Assembly (NCBI GenBank): GCA_025846845.1
Contig: JAOYTL010000003.1
Span: forward strand, 418,192-482,191
DNA from: Alloboseaceae bacterium BT-24-1
Lineage (GTDB): Bacteria > Pseudomonadota > Alphaproteobacteria > Rhizobiales > Beijerinckiaceae
DNA length: 64,000 nt
Reading direction: 5' to 3'
Shown here one piece after another: positions 48,834 to 58,315 of this stretch; within the stretch, counting starts at the first letter, position 1, and every line of letters starts with the position of its first letter. Below the pieces are notes generated by a model that was not told where the DNA came from, ran no database searches, and saw only the letters and a list, made by a program, of their open reading frames with translations. The position numbers were made by a program, and so were the translations under genes.

Positions 48834-49781
48834 CTAGATCGCGACCGGCGACAGCAGCGGCCGACCCGCGAAAAACGCCTCGAGATTGGCGAGCAACAGC
48901 TCCTGCTGAGCAATCTGCGCCGATTCTGCGTTAGCGGCGATGTGCGGCGTCAGCACGGCATTCTCCAGCGCCTTGAGCCGATCCGGAACGACGGGCTCGT
49001 GCTCGTAGACGTCGAGCGCTGCGCCCGCGATCATGCCGCTCTCCAGCGCCTCGATCAGCGCGGCCTCATCGACCGCGATGCCACGCGATATGTTGACGAG
49101 ATGGCCCTGTGGGCCGAGAGCACGCAGGACCGCGGCATCGATCGCGTGCCGCGTCTCGCTGCTCGCCCGGACCGAGACCATCAGGATATCGGCCCATTCG
49201 GCGAGGCCGAGCAGGCTGTCGTGGTACTGATAGGGCAGCTCCGGCCGTGGCGAGCGGTTGTGATAGCCGACTGTCATGTCGAAAGCGGTTGCCCGCACCG
49301 CGATGCGCTGGCCGATGGCGCCCAAGCCGAAAATGCCAAGCTTGCGCCCGGCCAGACCCGGCACATGCGCCATCCGCTCGATCGCATTGCCTTGCCAGCG
49401 TCCGGCCCGCACAAAACGTTCGGCAGCGCCGATCTGGCGCGCGCTCGCCAGCATGAGCCCGACCGCGAATTCGGCGACGCTCGTCGCATTGGCATCGGCG
49501 GCATTGCTGACCAGGATGCCGCGCGCCTTGGCAGCCGCCCGCTCGACGCCTTCATTGCCCGTGCCGTAGCAGGCGATGAGACCGAGATTGGGCAGGGCGT
49601 CGATCAAGGCGGCGTCGGTTTTCCAGGTGCCGACCGTCAGCAGCACGCGCGCCGCTTCCGCTCCCGCCGGCAGCGCGTCCGGCGCAGAGCCATTCATCGG
49701 TCCGAGCACCTCGTAGCGCTCCTCCAGGCGCGCCACGAGGCGCGCCGGCATGCGCGGCGCCATCAGGATGGTCGGCTTCAT
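48834..49781 (-). CDS. D-isomer 2-hydroxyacid dehydrogenase (glyoxylate/hydroxypyruvate reductase type)
   Basis: A 315-residue NAD(P)-dependent dehydrogenase. The nucleotide-binding loop is GIFGLGAIGQRIA, and the strand after it ends YHNRSPRP without the acidic residue that selects NAD, which favours NADP. The catalytic triad residues appear as SVRASSETRHAID (Arg), YEHEPVVPDRL (Glu) and LTPHIAANA (His). The opening MKPTILMAPRMPARLVARLEERYEVLG is family-like. It reduces small 2-oxo acids such as hydroxypyruvate or glyoxylate; the exact substrate is not fixed by sequence. Confidence 0.9.
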   Translation of the reverse strand: MKPTILMAPRMPARLVARLEERYEVLGPMNGSAPDALPAGAEAARVLLTVGTWKTDAALIDALPNLGLIACYGTGNEGVERAAAKARGILVSNAADANATSVAEFAVGLMLASARQIGAAERFVRAGRWQGNAIERMAHVPGLAGRKLGIFGLGAIGQRIAVRATAFDMTVGYHNRSPRPELPYQYHDSLLGLAEWADILMVSVRASSETRHAIDAAVLRALGPQGHLVNISRGIAVDEAALIEALESGMIAGAALDVYEHEPVVPDRLKALENAVLTPHIAANAESAQIAQQELLLANLEAFFAGRPLLSPVAI

Positions 49782-50015
49782 GGCTGAAAGGTCTCCGGGC
49801 GAATTGCTGCATCGCAGCATTTGCCGACCCCGGCTTCAACAACCTTGGGCGCTGGTCTGCCATATCCCGAACGCAACCCGGATTCACTGAGCAAACAATG
49901 GGATTTTTCGCGCCGCCGCCTCTCGCCTGCGACAAAAAAGCCGGATATCGTTTTTGAAGGCGTAACGCTGAGTCCAGCGCGCCTTCGAACCGATATGTCT
50001 TCAGAGGGGTACCCT

Positions 50016-50333
50016 ATGGATCATCTCGCCGACGTTAAGAAGTTCGCCAAGAAGCCCCTCAACGAGGCTGCCTTCGCCGGCATGAGCAAGGCCTATGCGT
50101 TGGTCATGAGCAAGCCCGATACGCGCTATGTCGCCTGCTCCGACCCCGCCGAACTCGAGCGCGTCCGCGAGAATTTCCTGAAGAAGAAGCTCGGCCTGAA
50201 GACCGCCGACCTCGACGCCACCGTCAAGGCTACCTGCGACCATATGAAGGCCGACAAGACCAAGTCGCGCCTGACCTTCTACTACCTGCTGGCTGAACAT
50301 TACGGAAAGCTCGACGCCTTCGTGAAGAAATAA
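50016..50333 (+). CDS. DUF2853 family protein
   Basis: A 105-residue protein that begins MDHLADVKKFAKKPLNEAAFAGMSKAYALVMSKPDTRYVACSDPAELERVRENFLKKKLGLK, the DUF2853 pattern. It is helical, basic and lacks a signal peptide. The family is widespread in alphaproteobacteria and bacteroidetes and of unknown function. AGAGGGG precedes the ATG at 50016. A terminator lies 25 bases after the stop. Confidence 0.85.
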   Translation: MDHLADVKKFAKKPLNEAAFAGMSKAYALVMSKPDTRYVACSDPAELERVRENFLKKKLGLKTADLDATVKATCDHMKADKTKSRLTFYYLLAEHYGKLDAFVKK

Positions 50334-50357
50334 CGCCTGCCGACAGGCCTGACCTGC

Positions 50358-50389
50358 ATGGCGCCCCCTTGGGCGCCATTCGCATTTTT
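50358..50389 (+). terminator. Rho-independent terminator after the DUF2853 gene
   Basis: ATGGCGCCC pairs with GGGCGCCAT over 9 bp around a CCTT loop, followed by TCGCATTTTT. The position right after the stop codon supports termination. Confidence 0.8.
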
Positions 50390-50458
50390 CACGGCCGGTA
50401 GCGAAAACAACGCTGAGCCCTCCAAGACCGAAATACACGATCCGCTTGGGGGGTTTCG

Positions 50459-50590
50459 ATGTTCACGCTGTCCCGTTCCGTTCTCTCCGGCCACGCCCAG
50501 ACGCTCTTCACCGTTGCCGAGGCGGCCTTCGCCTCGACGATCGTCTTCGGTGCGGGCCTCGCCCTCGCCACCACGATCGGTTTCTTTTGA
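50459..50590 (+). CDS. Tiny hydrophobic protein, 43 residues
   Basis: Starts MFTLSRSVLSGHAQTLFTVAE and continues with one hydrophobic stretch (STIVFGAGLALATTIGFF) up to its TGA. GGGGGG lies 5 bases before the ATG. It is probably a single-pass membrane protein of unknown function. The next small gene starts 8 bases after its stop, and the pair follows a terminator, so a short independent operon is likely. Confidence 0.6.
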   Translation: MFTLSRSVLSGHAQTLFTVAEAAFASTIVFGAGLALATTIGFF

Positions 50591-50597
50591 GGCTGCC

Positions 50598-50819
50598 ATG
50601 CCGGCCGCACCTGTGCCCGCGATCGCCACGCCTGCCCGTCCGCATTTCGCGATCGGGCGCGACCGCGACGGCCACTGGATCGCGGTCGAGACCCATGGTC
50701 GCGGCGGCGGCTATTTCCGCAGCCGGGACGATGCGCTTCACTATGCCCGCGCCGAAACCGGCTCTTTCGCCGGCGCCGTGACGTTCAGGGAACAGCCGCT
50801 CGCACTGCGTCTTTCGTAA
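50598..50819 (+). CDS. Small hypothetical protein, 73 residues
   Basis: Begins MPAAPVPAIATPARPHFAIGRDRDGHWIAVETHGRGGGYFRSRDDALHYARAETG and ends with a short basic tail. The core (GRDRDGHWIAVETHG-RGGGYFRSRDDALHYA) resembles small conserved Rhizobiales proteins annotated as hypothetical. It converges with the cyclopropane synthase gene, with 6 bases between the stops. Confidence 0.65.
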   Translation: MPAAPVPAIATPARPHFAIGRDRDGHWIAVETHGRGGGYFRSRDDALHYARAETGSFAGAVTFREQPLALRLS

Positions 50820-50825
50820 CCGCGC

Positions 50826-52133
50826 TCAGCGATAGAGATCCGCCCGCGTCAGCGGCAGGCCTGACGGTCCCTTGCGCCGCTTCGACACCAGCGTCTGGTT
50901 GATAAGCGCCCCGCCGCGCTCGAAGGCGAGCGAACAACCGGCGAGATAGAGCAGCCACATCCGGGTCCGCTCCGGCCCGACTTCCGCTTCCGCCTGCGCC
51001 CTGTTCGCGTTCAGCCGCTCGAACCACAGCCGCGTCGTGCGCTGGTAGTGCTCGCGCCAGCCTTCGACATCGTGCACCTCGAAGCCATAGCGCTCGAGAT
51101 TGGCGATCGACATGCCCAAATGGTCGAGTTCGCCACCCGGGAAAATGTAACGCACCAAAGCGCGGTACTCGGCCGGCATCTTGTTGAAGGCGCGCTCGGT
51201 CTTCTTGGCACGCCGCGAGATCGAGTGGTGCAGATAGAGCCCGCGCGGCTTGAGCAGTCGGTTCACTGCCTGGAAATAGGTCGGGTGGTTGCGAATGCCG
51301 ACATGCTCGAACATGCCGATCGAGGAGATCTTGTCGAACTCCCCCTCCATCTGGGTGAAGTCCTTGAGATGGAGCGTGACCTTGTCCTGGAGGCCAAGCG
51401 CCTCGACCTTGTCCTGCGCCAGCTTGAGCTGCTCCTCGGCCAGCGTCACGCCATGCGCCTCGACACCGTAATGCTGCGCGGCGTAGCAGACCAGCGCGCC
51501 CCAGCCGCAACCGATGTCGAGCAGCTTGTCGCCGGGCTTCAGGCGTAGTTTGCGGCAGATCATCTCGAGCTTGTCGGTCTGCGCCCGCGCGAGATCGTCG
51601 TGGTCCTCGGTGAAATACGCGCAGGTGTAGACCATGCGTTCGTCGAGGAAGAGCCGATAGAATGCGTTCGAGACGTCGTAGTGATGGGCGATATTGGCCT
51701 TGTTCGTTGCAGGCTTGCCGTCGCGGGCGATCTCGTCGCCCTGGAGATGCTCGACCGCCTGCGGCGCGGTGCCCGGTGCGAAGATGAAGCGGCGGACCAC
51801 GTCGAACGCTGCCGCCTTGGAGATGCCGCGCGCCAGCCGGCCAACCTTGCCGTCGGGCCGGGCCGCAGCGAGATCGAAGATCGAGCCGTTCTCGATCGCA
51901 ATCCGGTCGCCGACGTGCAGATGCAGCAGCGTATCGAGCTTGGGCTTGCGCAGCAGCGCCGCGACGACGCCGGCATCGCGGATCGCGATCCCCAGCCCGT
52001 CCGCCGGCCACTCCGCCGGCACGCGCGAGCCATCCCAGAGCGAGAAGCCGAGCTTCAGTCCAAGCTTCTGGTGCGCTTCGGTCAGGAGCCGCCGCAGCGC
52101 TTCCAAGCGTTTTTCGTCACTCATGCTGATCAA
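50826..52133 (-). CDS. cfa: Cyclopropane-fatty-acyl-phospholipid synthase
   Basis: A 435-residue SAM-dependent enzyme that adds a methylene across double bonds of membrane phospholipid acyl chains. The SAM loop is LLDIGCGWGALVCYAAQHYG. Other conserved blocks are ANIAHHYDVSNAFYRLFLDERMVYTCAYF (with the bicarbonate-binding region), SSIGMFEHVGIRNHPTYFQAV and FPGGELDHLGM. The N-terminal lipid-binding domain of about 120 residues is present. ATG at 52133 or 9 bases later are both possible starts. Confidence 0.94.
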   Translation of the reverse strand: MISMSDEKRLEALRRLLTEAHQKLGLKLGFSLWDGSRVPAEWPADGLGIAIRDAGVVAALLRKPKLDTLLHLHVGDRIAIENGSIFDLAAARPDGKVGRLARGISKAAAFDVVRRFIFAPGTAPQAVEHLQGDEIARDGKPATNKANIAHHYDVSNAFYRLFLDERMVYTCAYFTEDHDDLARAQTDKLEMICRKLRLKPGDKLLDIGCGWGALVCYAAQHYGVEAHGVTLAEEQLKLAQDKVEALGLQDKVTLHLKDFTQMEGEFDKISSIGMFEHVGIRNHPTYFQAVNRLLKPRGLYLHHSISRRAKKTERAFNKMPAEYRALVRYIFPGGELDHLGMSIANLERYGFEVHDVEGWREHYQRTTRLWFERLNANRAQAEAEVGPERTRMWLLYLAGCSLAFERGGALINQTLVSKRRKGPSGLPLTRADLYR

Positions 52134-52201
52134 GGCCGGTTGCTGTCAGCCTCGTCTTTGGCCGGCTGCGGCCACCTTGGCAACCGTCAGGTCTGCACGG
52201 C

Positions 52202-52423
52202 TCAGAAATCGCTGGCGATCCCCTTCACTTCCCAGTCGTCATAGCGCACCGGTTCGAGCCCGCCGCGGCCGGCGACCTCCTTCTCGCGACGGAGCTCCGC
52301 GGCCTTGGCGTCGATCGCCGCGCGGCGTGCTTCGGCCTCGGCCAGCGCGCGCTGGGCCGCCGGCGACAACGCCTTGGCGGGTTCGGTCGCCGCAGTGTCG
52401 TCTGTCTTCGTCTGCGAGTTCAT
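52202..52423 (-). CDS. DUF1674 / succinate dehydrogenase assembly factor 4
   Basis: A 73-residue protein ending in GRGGLEPVRYDDWEVKGIASDF, the invariant DUF1674 (SdhAF4) C-terminal signature. In mitochondria and bacteria this protein binds flavinylated SdhA and helps assemble succinate dehydrogenase. The N-terminal half is helical and Ala-rich. It is divergent from htpX and no sdh genes are in the window. Confidence 0.9.
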   Translation of the reverse strand: MNSQTKTDDTAATEPAKALSPAAQRALAEAEARRAAIDAKAAELRREKEVAGRGGLEPVRYDDWEVKGIASDF

Positions 52424-52531
52424 GATCGGCCATTCTCTTGCAGGATCGGCATCGTCCCCACCACATAGGGACGAAACGGCACTCCGGCGAGGGTTTCCGC
52501 GCCGGGGCGTCGACGCAAGAAGGGGTTCTCG

Positions 52532-53452
52532 ATGAACTATGCCCGTACCGGCATGCTGATGGCGGCGCTCACCGCGCTGTTCGGCGTGGTAGGCTATCTG
52601 CTCGCCGGCGCCGGTGGCATGCTGATCGCGCTCGGCATCGCGGTCGCGACCAATCTGTTCAGCTACTGGAATTCCGACCGGCTGGCGCTGTCCGCCTACA
52701 ACGCCCAGGAGGTCGATGAACGCAGCGCGCCCGACCTCTATCGGATAGTGCGTGACCTCGCCCAGCGCGCCGACATGCCGATGCCGCGCGTCTACCTCAT
52801 CCAGGAGGACCAGCCGAACGCCTTCGCCACCGGCCGTAACCCACAGAATGCCGCGGTCGCAGCCACGACCGGCATCATCCGTATGCTATCCTATGACGAG
52901 CTCGCCGGCGTGATGGCGCATGAGCTTGCGCACATCAAGAACCACGACACGCTGACCATGACGGTCACCGCGACCATGGCCGGCGCGATCTCGACCCTCG
53001 CCTCGTTCGGCATGTTCTTCGGCTCGCGCGACAATCGTCCCAATGCCATCGTCCAGATCGCCCTGATGATCCTCGCCCCTTTGGCCGCGACCATCATCCA
53101 GATGGCGGTTTCGCGTTCACGCGAATACGAAGCCGACCGCATCGGCGGCGAAATCTGCGGCAACCCGGTGGCACTCGCCGACGCGCTCGCCAAGATCGCC
53201 GGCGGCGTGTCCCATATCCCGAACGAGACGGCGGAGGCGAAGCCTGCTACGGCGCACATGTTCATCATCAACCCGCTCTCCGGCCGCGGCATGGATTCAT
53301 TGTTCTCGACACACCCCGACACCGGCAACCGCATCGCCGCACTGATGGAGCAGGCCCGCGCCATGGGCGCAGCCTCAGGTCACAGCGACGTCCTCCGCGG
53401 TGCCAGCCAAAATCCTCTTTCCGGTGGGCGCGAGCCCGGGCCCTGGGGCTGA
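52532..53452 (+). CDS. htpX: Protease HtpX homologue
   Basis: A 306-residue membrane zinc metalloprotease of the heat-stress envelope quality-control system. Two N-terminal helices precede the QEDQPNAFATGRNPQNAAVAATTGI segment and the active site VMAHELAHIKNHD (His130, Glu131, His134). A second helix pair (MTVTATMAGAISTLASFGMFF) and the zinc ligand region SREYEADRIGGEI follow. The rsmB gene begins 1 base after its stop. Confidence 0.95.
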   Translation: MNYARTGMLMAALTALFGVVGYLLAGAGGMLIALGIAVATNLFSYWNSDRLALSAYNAQEVDERSAPDLYRIVRDLAQRADMPMPRVYLIQEDQPNAFATGRNPQNAAVAATTGIIRMLSYDELAGVMAHELAHIKNHDTLTMTVTATMAGAISTLASFGMFFGSRDNRPNAIVQIALMILAPLAATIIQMAVSRSREYEADRIGGEICGNPVALADALAKIAGGVSHIPNETAEAKPATAHMFIINPLSGRGMDSLFSTHPDTGNRIAALMEQARAMGAASGHSDVLRGASQNPLSGGREPGPWG

Positions 53453-53453
53453 A

Positions 53454-54785
53454 ATGGCGCAGTCTCAGACAACCTCGCCTGCGAGCGAAGTCCCCGGCCT
53501 GGCGGCACGCCGTCTGGCGGCGACGCTGATCGACGAGGTGCTGCGCGCCGGCACCGCACTCGACGAAACCTTTGAGCGCATGGCGCTGGCGGCTAAGCTT
53601 GAGCCGGCCGATGCCGGCCTGGCACGGGCGATCGCCACCGTCTCCTTTCGCCGCCTCGGCACGATCCGCCAGGTGGTCGGTGCCCGGCTCGAACGCGGCA
53701 GCCCGCGCAAATCCGGCCCCTTCGAGCCGATCATGGTCGCCGCCGCGGCGCAGCTGCTCTTTCTCGACGTACCCGACCACGCGGCGGTCGACCTCGCGAT
53801 CCGCCAGCTGCACGAGGACGCCCGCTCCTCGCGCTACGCCTCGCTCGGCAATGCCGTGCTGCGGCGACTGGCGCGCGAGCGCGAGGCGATCCTTGCCGGC
53901 CTCGATCCGCTCGCCGACACGCCCGACTGGCTGCGTGAGAGCTGGACGGAGACCTATGGCGCCGATGTTGCGACGGCGATCGCCGCCGCCCATGCCGAGG
54001 AGCCGCCGCTCGACCTGACCGTGAAATCCGACCCCGCCGGCTGGGCCGAAAAGCTCGACGGCATCGTCCTGCCGACGGGCTCGGTGCGCCTGCGCGGGCG
54101 CGAGGCCGTCACCGGATTGCCGGGCTTCGCCGAAGGAGAGTGGTGGGTGCAGGATGCTGCAGCCGCGTTGCCCGCCCGTCTCCTGAGCGTTCGGCCTGGA
54201 GAGCGCGTCGCCGATCTCTGCGCCGCGCCCGGCGGAAAGACGGTGCAGCTCGCGCAAGCGGGTGCGCAGGTCGCTGCGGTTGACCGCTCCGGCCCACGCC
54301 TGCGCCGGCTCAAGGCCAATCTCGACAGGCTCGGGCTGCAGGCCGAAATCGTCACCGCTGACGCCTCGGCCTTCGAGGCAGAGCCGTTCGATGCCGTCCT
54401 GCTCGACGCGCCCTGCAGCGCGACCGGCACGATCCGGCGCCATCCGGATGTCGCCTGGTCCAAACGACCCGAGGATATCGCCAAGCTCACAGCCCTGCAG
54501 GCGCGCCTGCTCGACCAGGCGGGACGGCTCACCCGGCCGGGCGGTCGCCTCGTCTATTGCACCTGCTCGCTGGAGCCTGAGGAGGGCGAGGCGCAGATCG
54601 AGGCCTTCCTGGCGCGCACGCCGGGCTTCGAGCGCGCCCCGATCGCGCCTGCGGAGATCGGCGGTCAGGCCGAGGCGCTGACGCCGCTGGGCGAATTGCG
54701 CACGCTGCCGCACCAGCTCGCTGGAGAAACCCCGCGTCTCTCGGGATGGGCGGGATTTTACGCATGTCGCCTGAACAGGGTATGA
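53454..54785 (+). CDS. 16S rRNA m5C methyltransferase, RsmB family
   Basis: A 443-residue two-domain protein. The first 150 residues form a NusB-like RNA-binding domain (AARRLAATLIDEVLRAGTALDETFERMA). The rest is the SAM-dependent methyltransferase. It contains VADLCAAPGGKTVQLAQAGAQVAAVDRSGPRL and the two active-site cysteines in DAPCSATGTIRRHPDV and LVYCTCSLEPEEGEAQIEAFL. An upstream in-frame ATG would overlap htpX, so 53454 is used. It modifies 16S rRNA C967 in E. coli. Confidence 0.93.
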   Translation: MAQSQTTSPASEVPGLAARRLAATLIDEVLRAGTALDETFERMALAAKLEPADAGLARAIATVSFRRLGTIRQVVGARLERGSPRKSGPFEPIMVAAAAQLLFLDVPDHAAVDLAIRQLHEDARSSRYASLGNAVLRRLAREREAILAGLDPLADTPDWLRESWTETYGADVATAIAAAHAEEPPLDLTVKSDPAGWAEKLDGIVLPTGSVRLRGREAVTGLPGFAEGEWWVQDAAAALPARLLSVRPGERVADLCAAPGGKTVQLAQAGAQVAAVDRSGPRLRRLKANLDRLGLQAEIVTADASAFEAEPFDAVLLDAPCSATGTIRRHPDVAWSKRPEDIAKLTALQARLLDQAGRLTRPGGRLVYCTCSLEPEEGEAQIEAFLARTPGFERAPIAPAEIGGQAEALTPLGELRTLPHQLAGETPRLSGWAGFYACRLNRV

Positions 54786-54842
54786 GTTGATCGGGATTCG
54801 CCTCACCGAGGCGGTAGCGGGACGGCGAGGCGGCAGAATTCA

Positions 54843-56585
54843 TTGAGCGGCTGGTCCGAGCGCGGAGGCCTGGCACGAGCAGCCATCGGCAGGGCGGCGC
54901 GGCGTACGCGCGGCCAGATTGCCGGGGCGAAACGCGCGCTCTGGCCGTTCGGACGGCTTCACTCCAGCCGCCTGCTCTTCGCCCCGCACGACCTGCGCAC
55001 AGCCGACCCGACCACGGCCAGCGACATCTATGCCGGCTACTTCGCCCTCGCCGGCCGCACCGTGAACTGCCATGGCGAATCGCCCTTCCTGGTCACGCCA
55101 CCGAGCGAGGCCTGGGCCGAGGCGCTGCATAGCTTCGTCTGGCTGCGCCATTTGCGCGCTGCCGACACGGCGATCGCGCGCGCCAATGCCCGCGCCCTCG
55201 TCGACGAGTTCATCGCCCGCCAGCACGACCGCGACGAGACCGCGCGGCGCCCGGCCGTGATCGCCCGGCGGCTGATGTCCTTCCTGTCGCATTCGCCGCT
55301 TCTGCTCGAAGGCGCCGACCATGCCTTCTATGAGCGCTTCATCCGCCATGTCGCCCAGACCGCCGAGCGCCTCCAGCTCGCGCTCGCCGGCGCCGTCGAA
55401 GGCGCGGCGCGCCTGCAATGCCTGATCGCGATCTGCTTCGCCGCCATTTGCCTCGACGGCCAGGAGCGGCGACTGCGCCGCTACGAGATCGCCCTCTCCG
55501 ACGAATTGGAGCAGCAGATCCTGCCCGATGGCGGCCATCTCAGCCGTAATCCTCGCATCATCATCGACCTGTTGCTCGACCTGTTGCCACTGCGCGAGAC
55601 CTTCACAGCGCGTGGGCTCGAGGCGCCACGCGCCATCATCATGGCGATCGACCGGATGATGCCGCATCTCAAGCTGTTCCGGCATGGCGACGGCGCGCTT
55701 GCATTGTTCAACGGCATGGGCGCGACGCCGCCCGACCTGATGGCGACGCTGGCGGCCTATGACGATGTCCGCGCCAGGCCGATCGAGCATGCCGCCTATT
55801 CCGGCTATGATCGGCTGAGCGCCGGAACCGCCATCGTCGTCGTCGAGGCCGGACAGCCGCCGCGCGGTGCGAACTCGGTCGAGGCCAATGCCGGTTGCCT
55901 CAGCTTCGAACTCTCGACCGGCTCGCAGCGCATCGTGGTGAATTGCGGCGCCAGCCGCTTCGGTACGCCGGAGCTCAGGCTCGCGGCCCGCGCTACCGCC
56001 GCCCATTCGACCGTGACGCTGGACGACCGCTCCAGCGCCGTCTTTGGGCTGGTGCTCGGCGAAAGGCGGATCACCGCCGGCCCGGCCGATGTCCGCGTCG
56101 CCCGCCAGGACAGCGAGGACGGGCACGAATGGGTCGGGAGCCATGATGGCTATCGGCGCGCCTTCGGCACCATCCATACCCGCCGCCTGCTGCTCGCCCG
56201 CAATGGTAGCCAGCTTGCCGGCGAGGATTCGTTCAGCGCCCCGGCGGCGCTGGCGAGCCTGCCGGCGACCGCTCGCTTCCATTTGCACCCAAACGTCAAG
56301 CCGAGCCTGATCCGCGACGGCGAGGGGGCGTTGCTGGCGCTGCCCTCGGGCGAGATCTGGGCTTTCGAGGCTTCCGGCCTGCGGGTCGGGCTCGAGGAGA
56401 GCATCTTCTTTGCCGCCGCCGACGGCCGCCACAAGACCGTGCAGCTCGTGATCGAGTTCGACGCGGTGGCGACACCGCAGATCATCTGGCGTTTCGCCCG
56501 CCTCGGCACGCCGGCGCAGCGCACCGCTAGGACAGAGGCCAGCCGGCAGCAGGAAGCAGAGGCGGAGCCCGATCTGCCGCTCTGA
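54843..56585 (+). CDS. Heparinase II/III-family protein
   Basis: A 580-residue protein of the heparinase II/III-like family. The N-terminal alpha-toroid part covers about residues 60-300 (DIYAGYFALAGRTVNCHGESPF, LHSFVWLRHLRAA, LSDELEQQILPDGGHLSRNPRIIIDLLLDLLPLRETF). The C-terminal beta domain carries LSFELSTGSQRIVVNCGASRFGTPELRLAARATAAHSTVTLDD. Alphaproteobacteria keep such a gene beside rsmB and purH as a conserved synteny block. Its substrate is unknown; the family cleaves acidic polysaccharides. The start is probably TTG at 54843; no good ribosome site is seen. Confidence 0.88.
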   Translation: MSGWSERGGLARAAIGRAARRTRGQIAGAKRALWPFGRLHSSRLLFAPHDLRTADPTTASDIYAGYFALAGRTVNCHGESPFLVTPPSEAWAEALHSFVWLRHLRAADTAIARANARALVDEFIARQHDRDETARRPAVIARRLMSFLSHSPLLLEGADHAFYERFIRHVAQTAERLQLALAGAVEGAARLQCLIAICFAAICLDGQERRLRRYEIALSDELEQQILPDGGHLSRNPRIIIDLLLDLLPLRETFTARGLEAPRAIIMAIDRMMPHLKLFRHGDGALALFNGMGATPPDLMATLAAYDDVRARPIEHAAYSGYDRLSAGTAIVVVEAGQPPRGANSVEANAGCLSFELSTGSQRIVVNCGASRFGTPELRLAARATAAHSTVTLDDRSSAVFGLVLGERRITAGPADVRVARQDSEDGHEWVGSHDGYRRAFGTIHTRRLLLARNGSQLAGEDSFSAPAALASLPATARFHLHPNVKPSLIRDGEGALLALPSGEIWAFEASGLRVGLEESIFFAAADGRHKTVQLVIEFDAVATPQIIWRFARLGTPAQRTARTEASRQQEAEAEPDLPL

Positions 56586-56700
56586 CCTCTCCGCAGGGCA
56601 AGGCTGCAGCGCCTTGTGCTTTGCAGCAAAGCCCGGGCGTGATAGGGCGCGCGCGAGTATTCCGCGCCTCGCGCTCATCAACCCGGACCTGATCCTTCCC

Positions 56701-58293
56701 ATGCCGAACGAACTCCGCCGCGTCGAACGCGCGCTGCTTTCCGTTTCCGACAAGACCGGGCTGATCGACTTCGCCCGTGCCCTCGCCCGCATGGGTATCG
56801 CCCTGGTCTCGACCGGCGGCACCGCCAAGGCGATCGCCGAGGCCGGCCTTGCCGTCACCGACGTATCGGATCTCACTGGCTTCCCCGAGATGATGGATGG
56901 CCGTGTCAAGACGCTGCATCCCAAGGTCCATGGCGGCTTGCTCGCCATCCGCTCGCACCCCGAGCACCAGGCCTCGATGCTTGGCCACGGCATCGCGCCG
57001 ATCGACCTGCTAGTCGTCAACCTCTACCCGTTCGAGGCGACAGTCGCTGCCGGCAAGCCCTATGACGATTGCATCGAGAACATCGATATCGGCGGGCCGG
57101 CGATGATCCGTGCCGCCGCCAAGAACCACAATGACGTCGCCGTCGTGGTCGAGCCGTCCGACTATGCCGCCGTGCTGGCCGATCTCGAGGCTCACAAGAG
57201 CGCGACCACGCTGACGCTGCGCCGCAAGCTCGCCCAGAAGGCCTATTCGCGCACTGCCGCCTATGACGCCGCGATCTCGAACTGGTTCGCTGGCGAACTC
57301 GGCGATACCTCGCCGGCGTTCCGCGCGCTTGGCGGCAGCCTCGCCGAGACGATGCGCTATGGCGAGAACCCGCATCAATGGGCCGCCTTCTACCGCACAC
57401 CGGAGCAGCGCACCGGTGTCGCCACCGCCCGCCAGGTCCAGGGCAAGCAGCTCTCCTACAACAACATCAACGATACCGATGCCGCCTTCGAATGCGTCGC
57501 CGAGTTCGACCCCACCCGCACCGCCGCCTGCGTCATCGTCAAACATGCCAATCCCTGCGGCGTCGCCGAGGGTGGCTCGCTGCTCGAAGCCTATGAACGG
57601 GCCCTCGCCTGCGACCCGGTCTCGGCCTTCGGCGGCATCGTCGCGCTGAACCGCAAGCTCGATGCGGAAGCGGCGAAGAAGATCGTCGAGATCTTCACCG
57701 AGGTGATCATCGCCCCCGACGCCGACGAGGACGCGATCGCGCTCGTCGCCGCCAAGAAGAATTTGCGCCTGCTCCTGACCGGTGGCCTGCCGGATGTCCG
57801 CAAGTCCGGCCTCAGCCTGCGCACCGTCGCCGGCGGTTTTCTCGCCCAGGCGCGCGATAATGCCGTCGTCGACGACATGGAGCTCAAGGTCGTGACCAAG
57901 CGCCAGCCGAGCGAGGCCGAACTCGCCGATCTGCGCTTCGCCTTCCGCGTCGCCAAGCACGTCAAGTCGAACGCCATCGTCTATGCCAAGGGCCTCGCCA
58001 CTGTCGGCGTCGGCGCTGGCCAGATGAGCCGCGTCGATTCCTCGCGCATCGCCGCCTGGAAGGCTGGCGAAGCCGCCAAGGCCGCCGGCGCGCCTGAGAG
58101 CCTGGCCAAGGGCGCTGTCGTCGCCTCCGACGCCTTCTTCCCCTTCGCCGACGGCCTTCTCGCTGCAGCCGAAGCCGGCGCCACCGCGGTGATCCAGCCC
58201 GGCGGCTCGATGCGCGACGACGAGGTGATCAAGGCGGCGGATGAGGCCGGTCTCGCCATGGTCTTCACCGGCCATCGCCATTTCCGGCACTGA
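56701..58293 (+). CDS. purH: Bifunctional AICAR formyltransferase / IMP cyclohydrolase
   Basis: Catalyses the last two steps of purine synthesis. The protein has 530 residues. The N-terminal MGS-like IMP cyclohydrolase domain reads ALLSVSDKTGLIDFARALARMGIALVSTGGTAKAIAEAGL and MMDGRVKTLHPKVHGGLLA. The C-terminal transformylase carries RYGENPHQWAAFYR, LSYNNINDTDAAFECV, KHANPCGVA and SDAFFPFADGLLAAAEAGATAVIQPGGSMRDDEVI, with the C-terminal MVFTGHRHFRH. An upstream extension would add an unrelated tail, so 56701 is used. Confidence 0.97.
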   Translation: MPNELRRVERALLSVSDKTGLIDFARALARMGIALVSTGGTAKAIAEAGLAVTDVSDLTGFPEMMDGRVKTLHPKVHGGLLAIRSHPEHQASMLGHGIAPIDLLVVNLYPFEATVAAGKPYDDCIENIDIGGPAMIRAAAKNHNDVAVVVEPSDYAAVLADLEAHKSATTLTLRRKLAQKAYSRTAAYDAAISNWFAGELGDTSPAFRALGGSLAETMRYGENPHQWAAFYRTPEQRTGVATARQVQGKQLSYNNINDTDAAFECVAEFDPTRTAACVIVKHANPCGVAEGGSLLEAYERALACDPVSAFGGIVALNRKLDAEAAKKIVEIFTEVIIAPDADEDAIALVAAKKNLRLLLTGGLPDVRKSGLSLRTVAGGFLAQARDNAVVDDMELKVVTKRQPSEAELADLRFAFRVAKHVKSNAIVYAKGLATVGVGAGQMSRVDSSRIAAWKAGEAAKAAGAPESLAKGAVVASDAFFPFADGLLAAAEAGATAVIQPGGSMRDDEVIKAADEAGLAMVFTGHRHFRH

Positions 58294-58315
58294 TACAGGG
58301 ACAAGGGGAGCCGGC

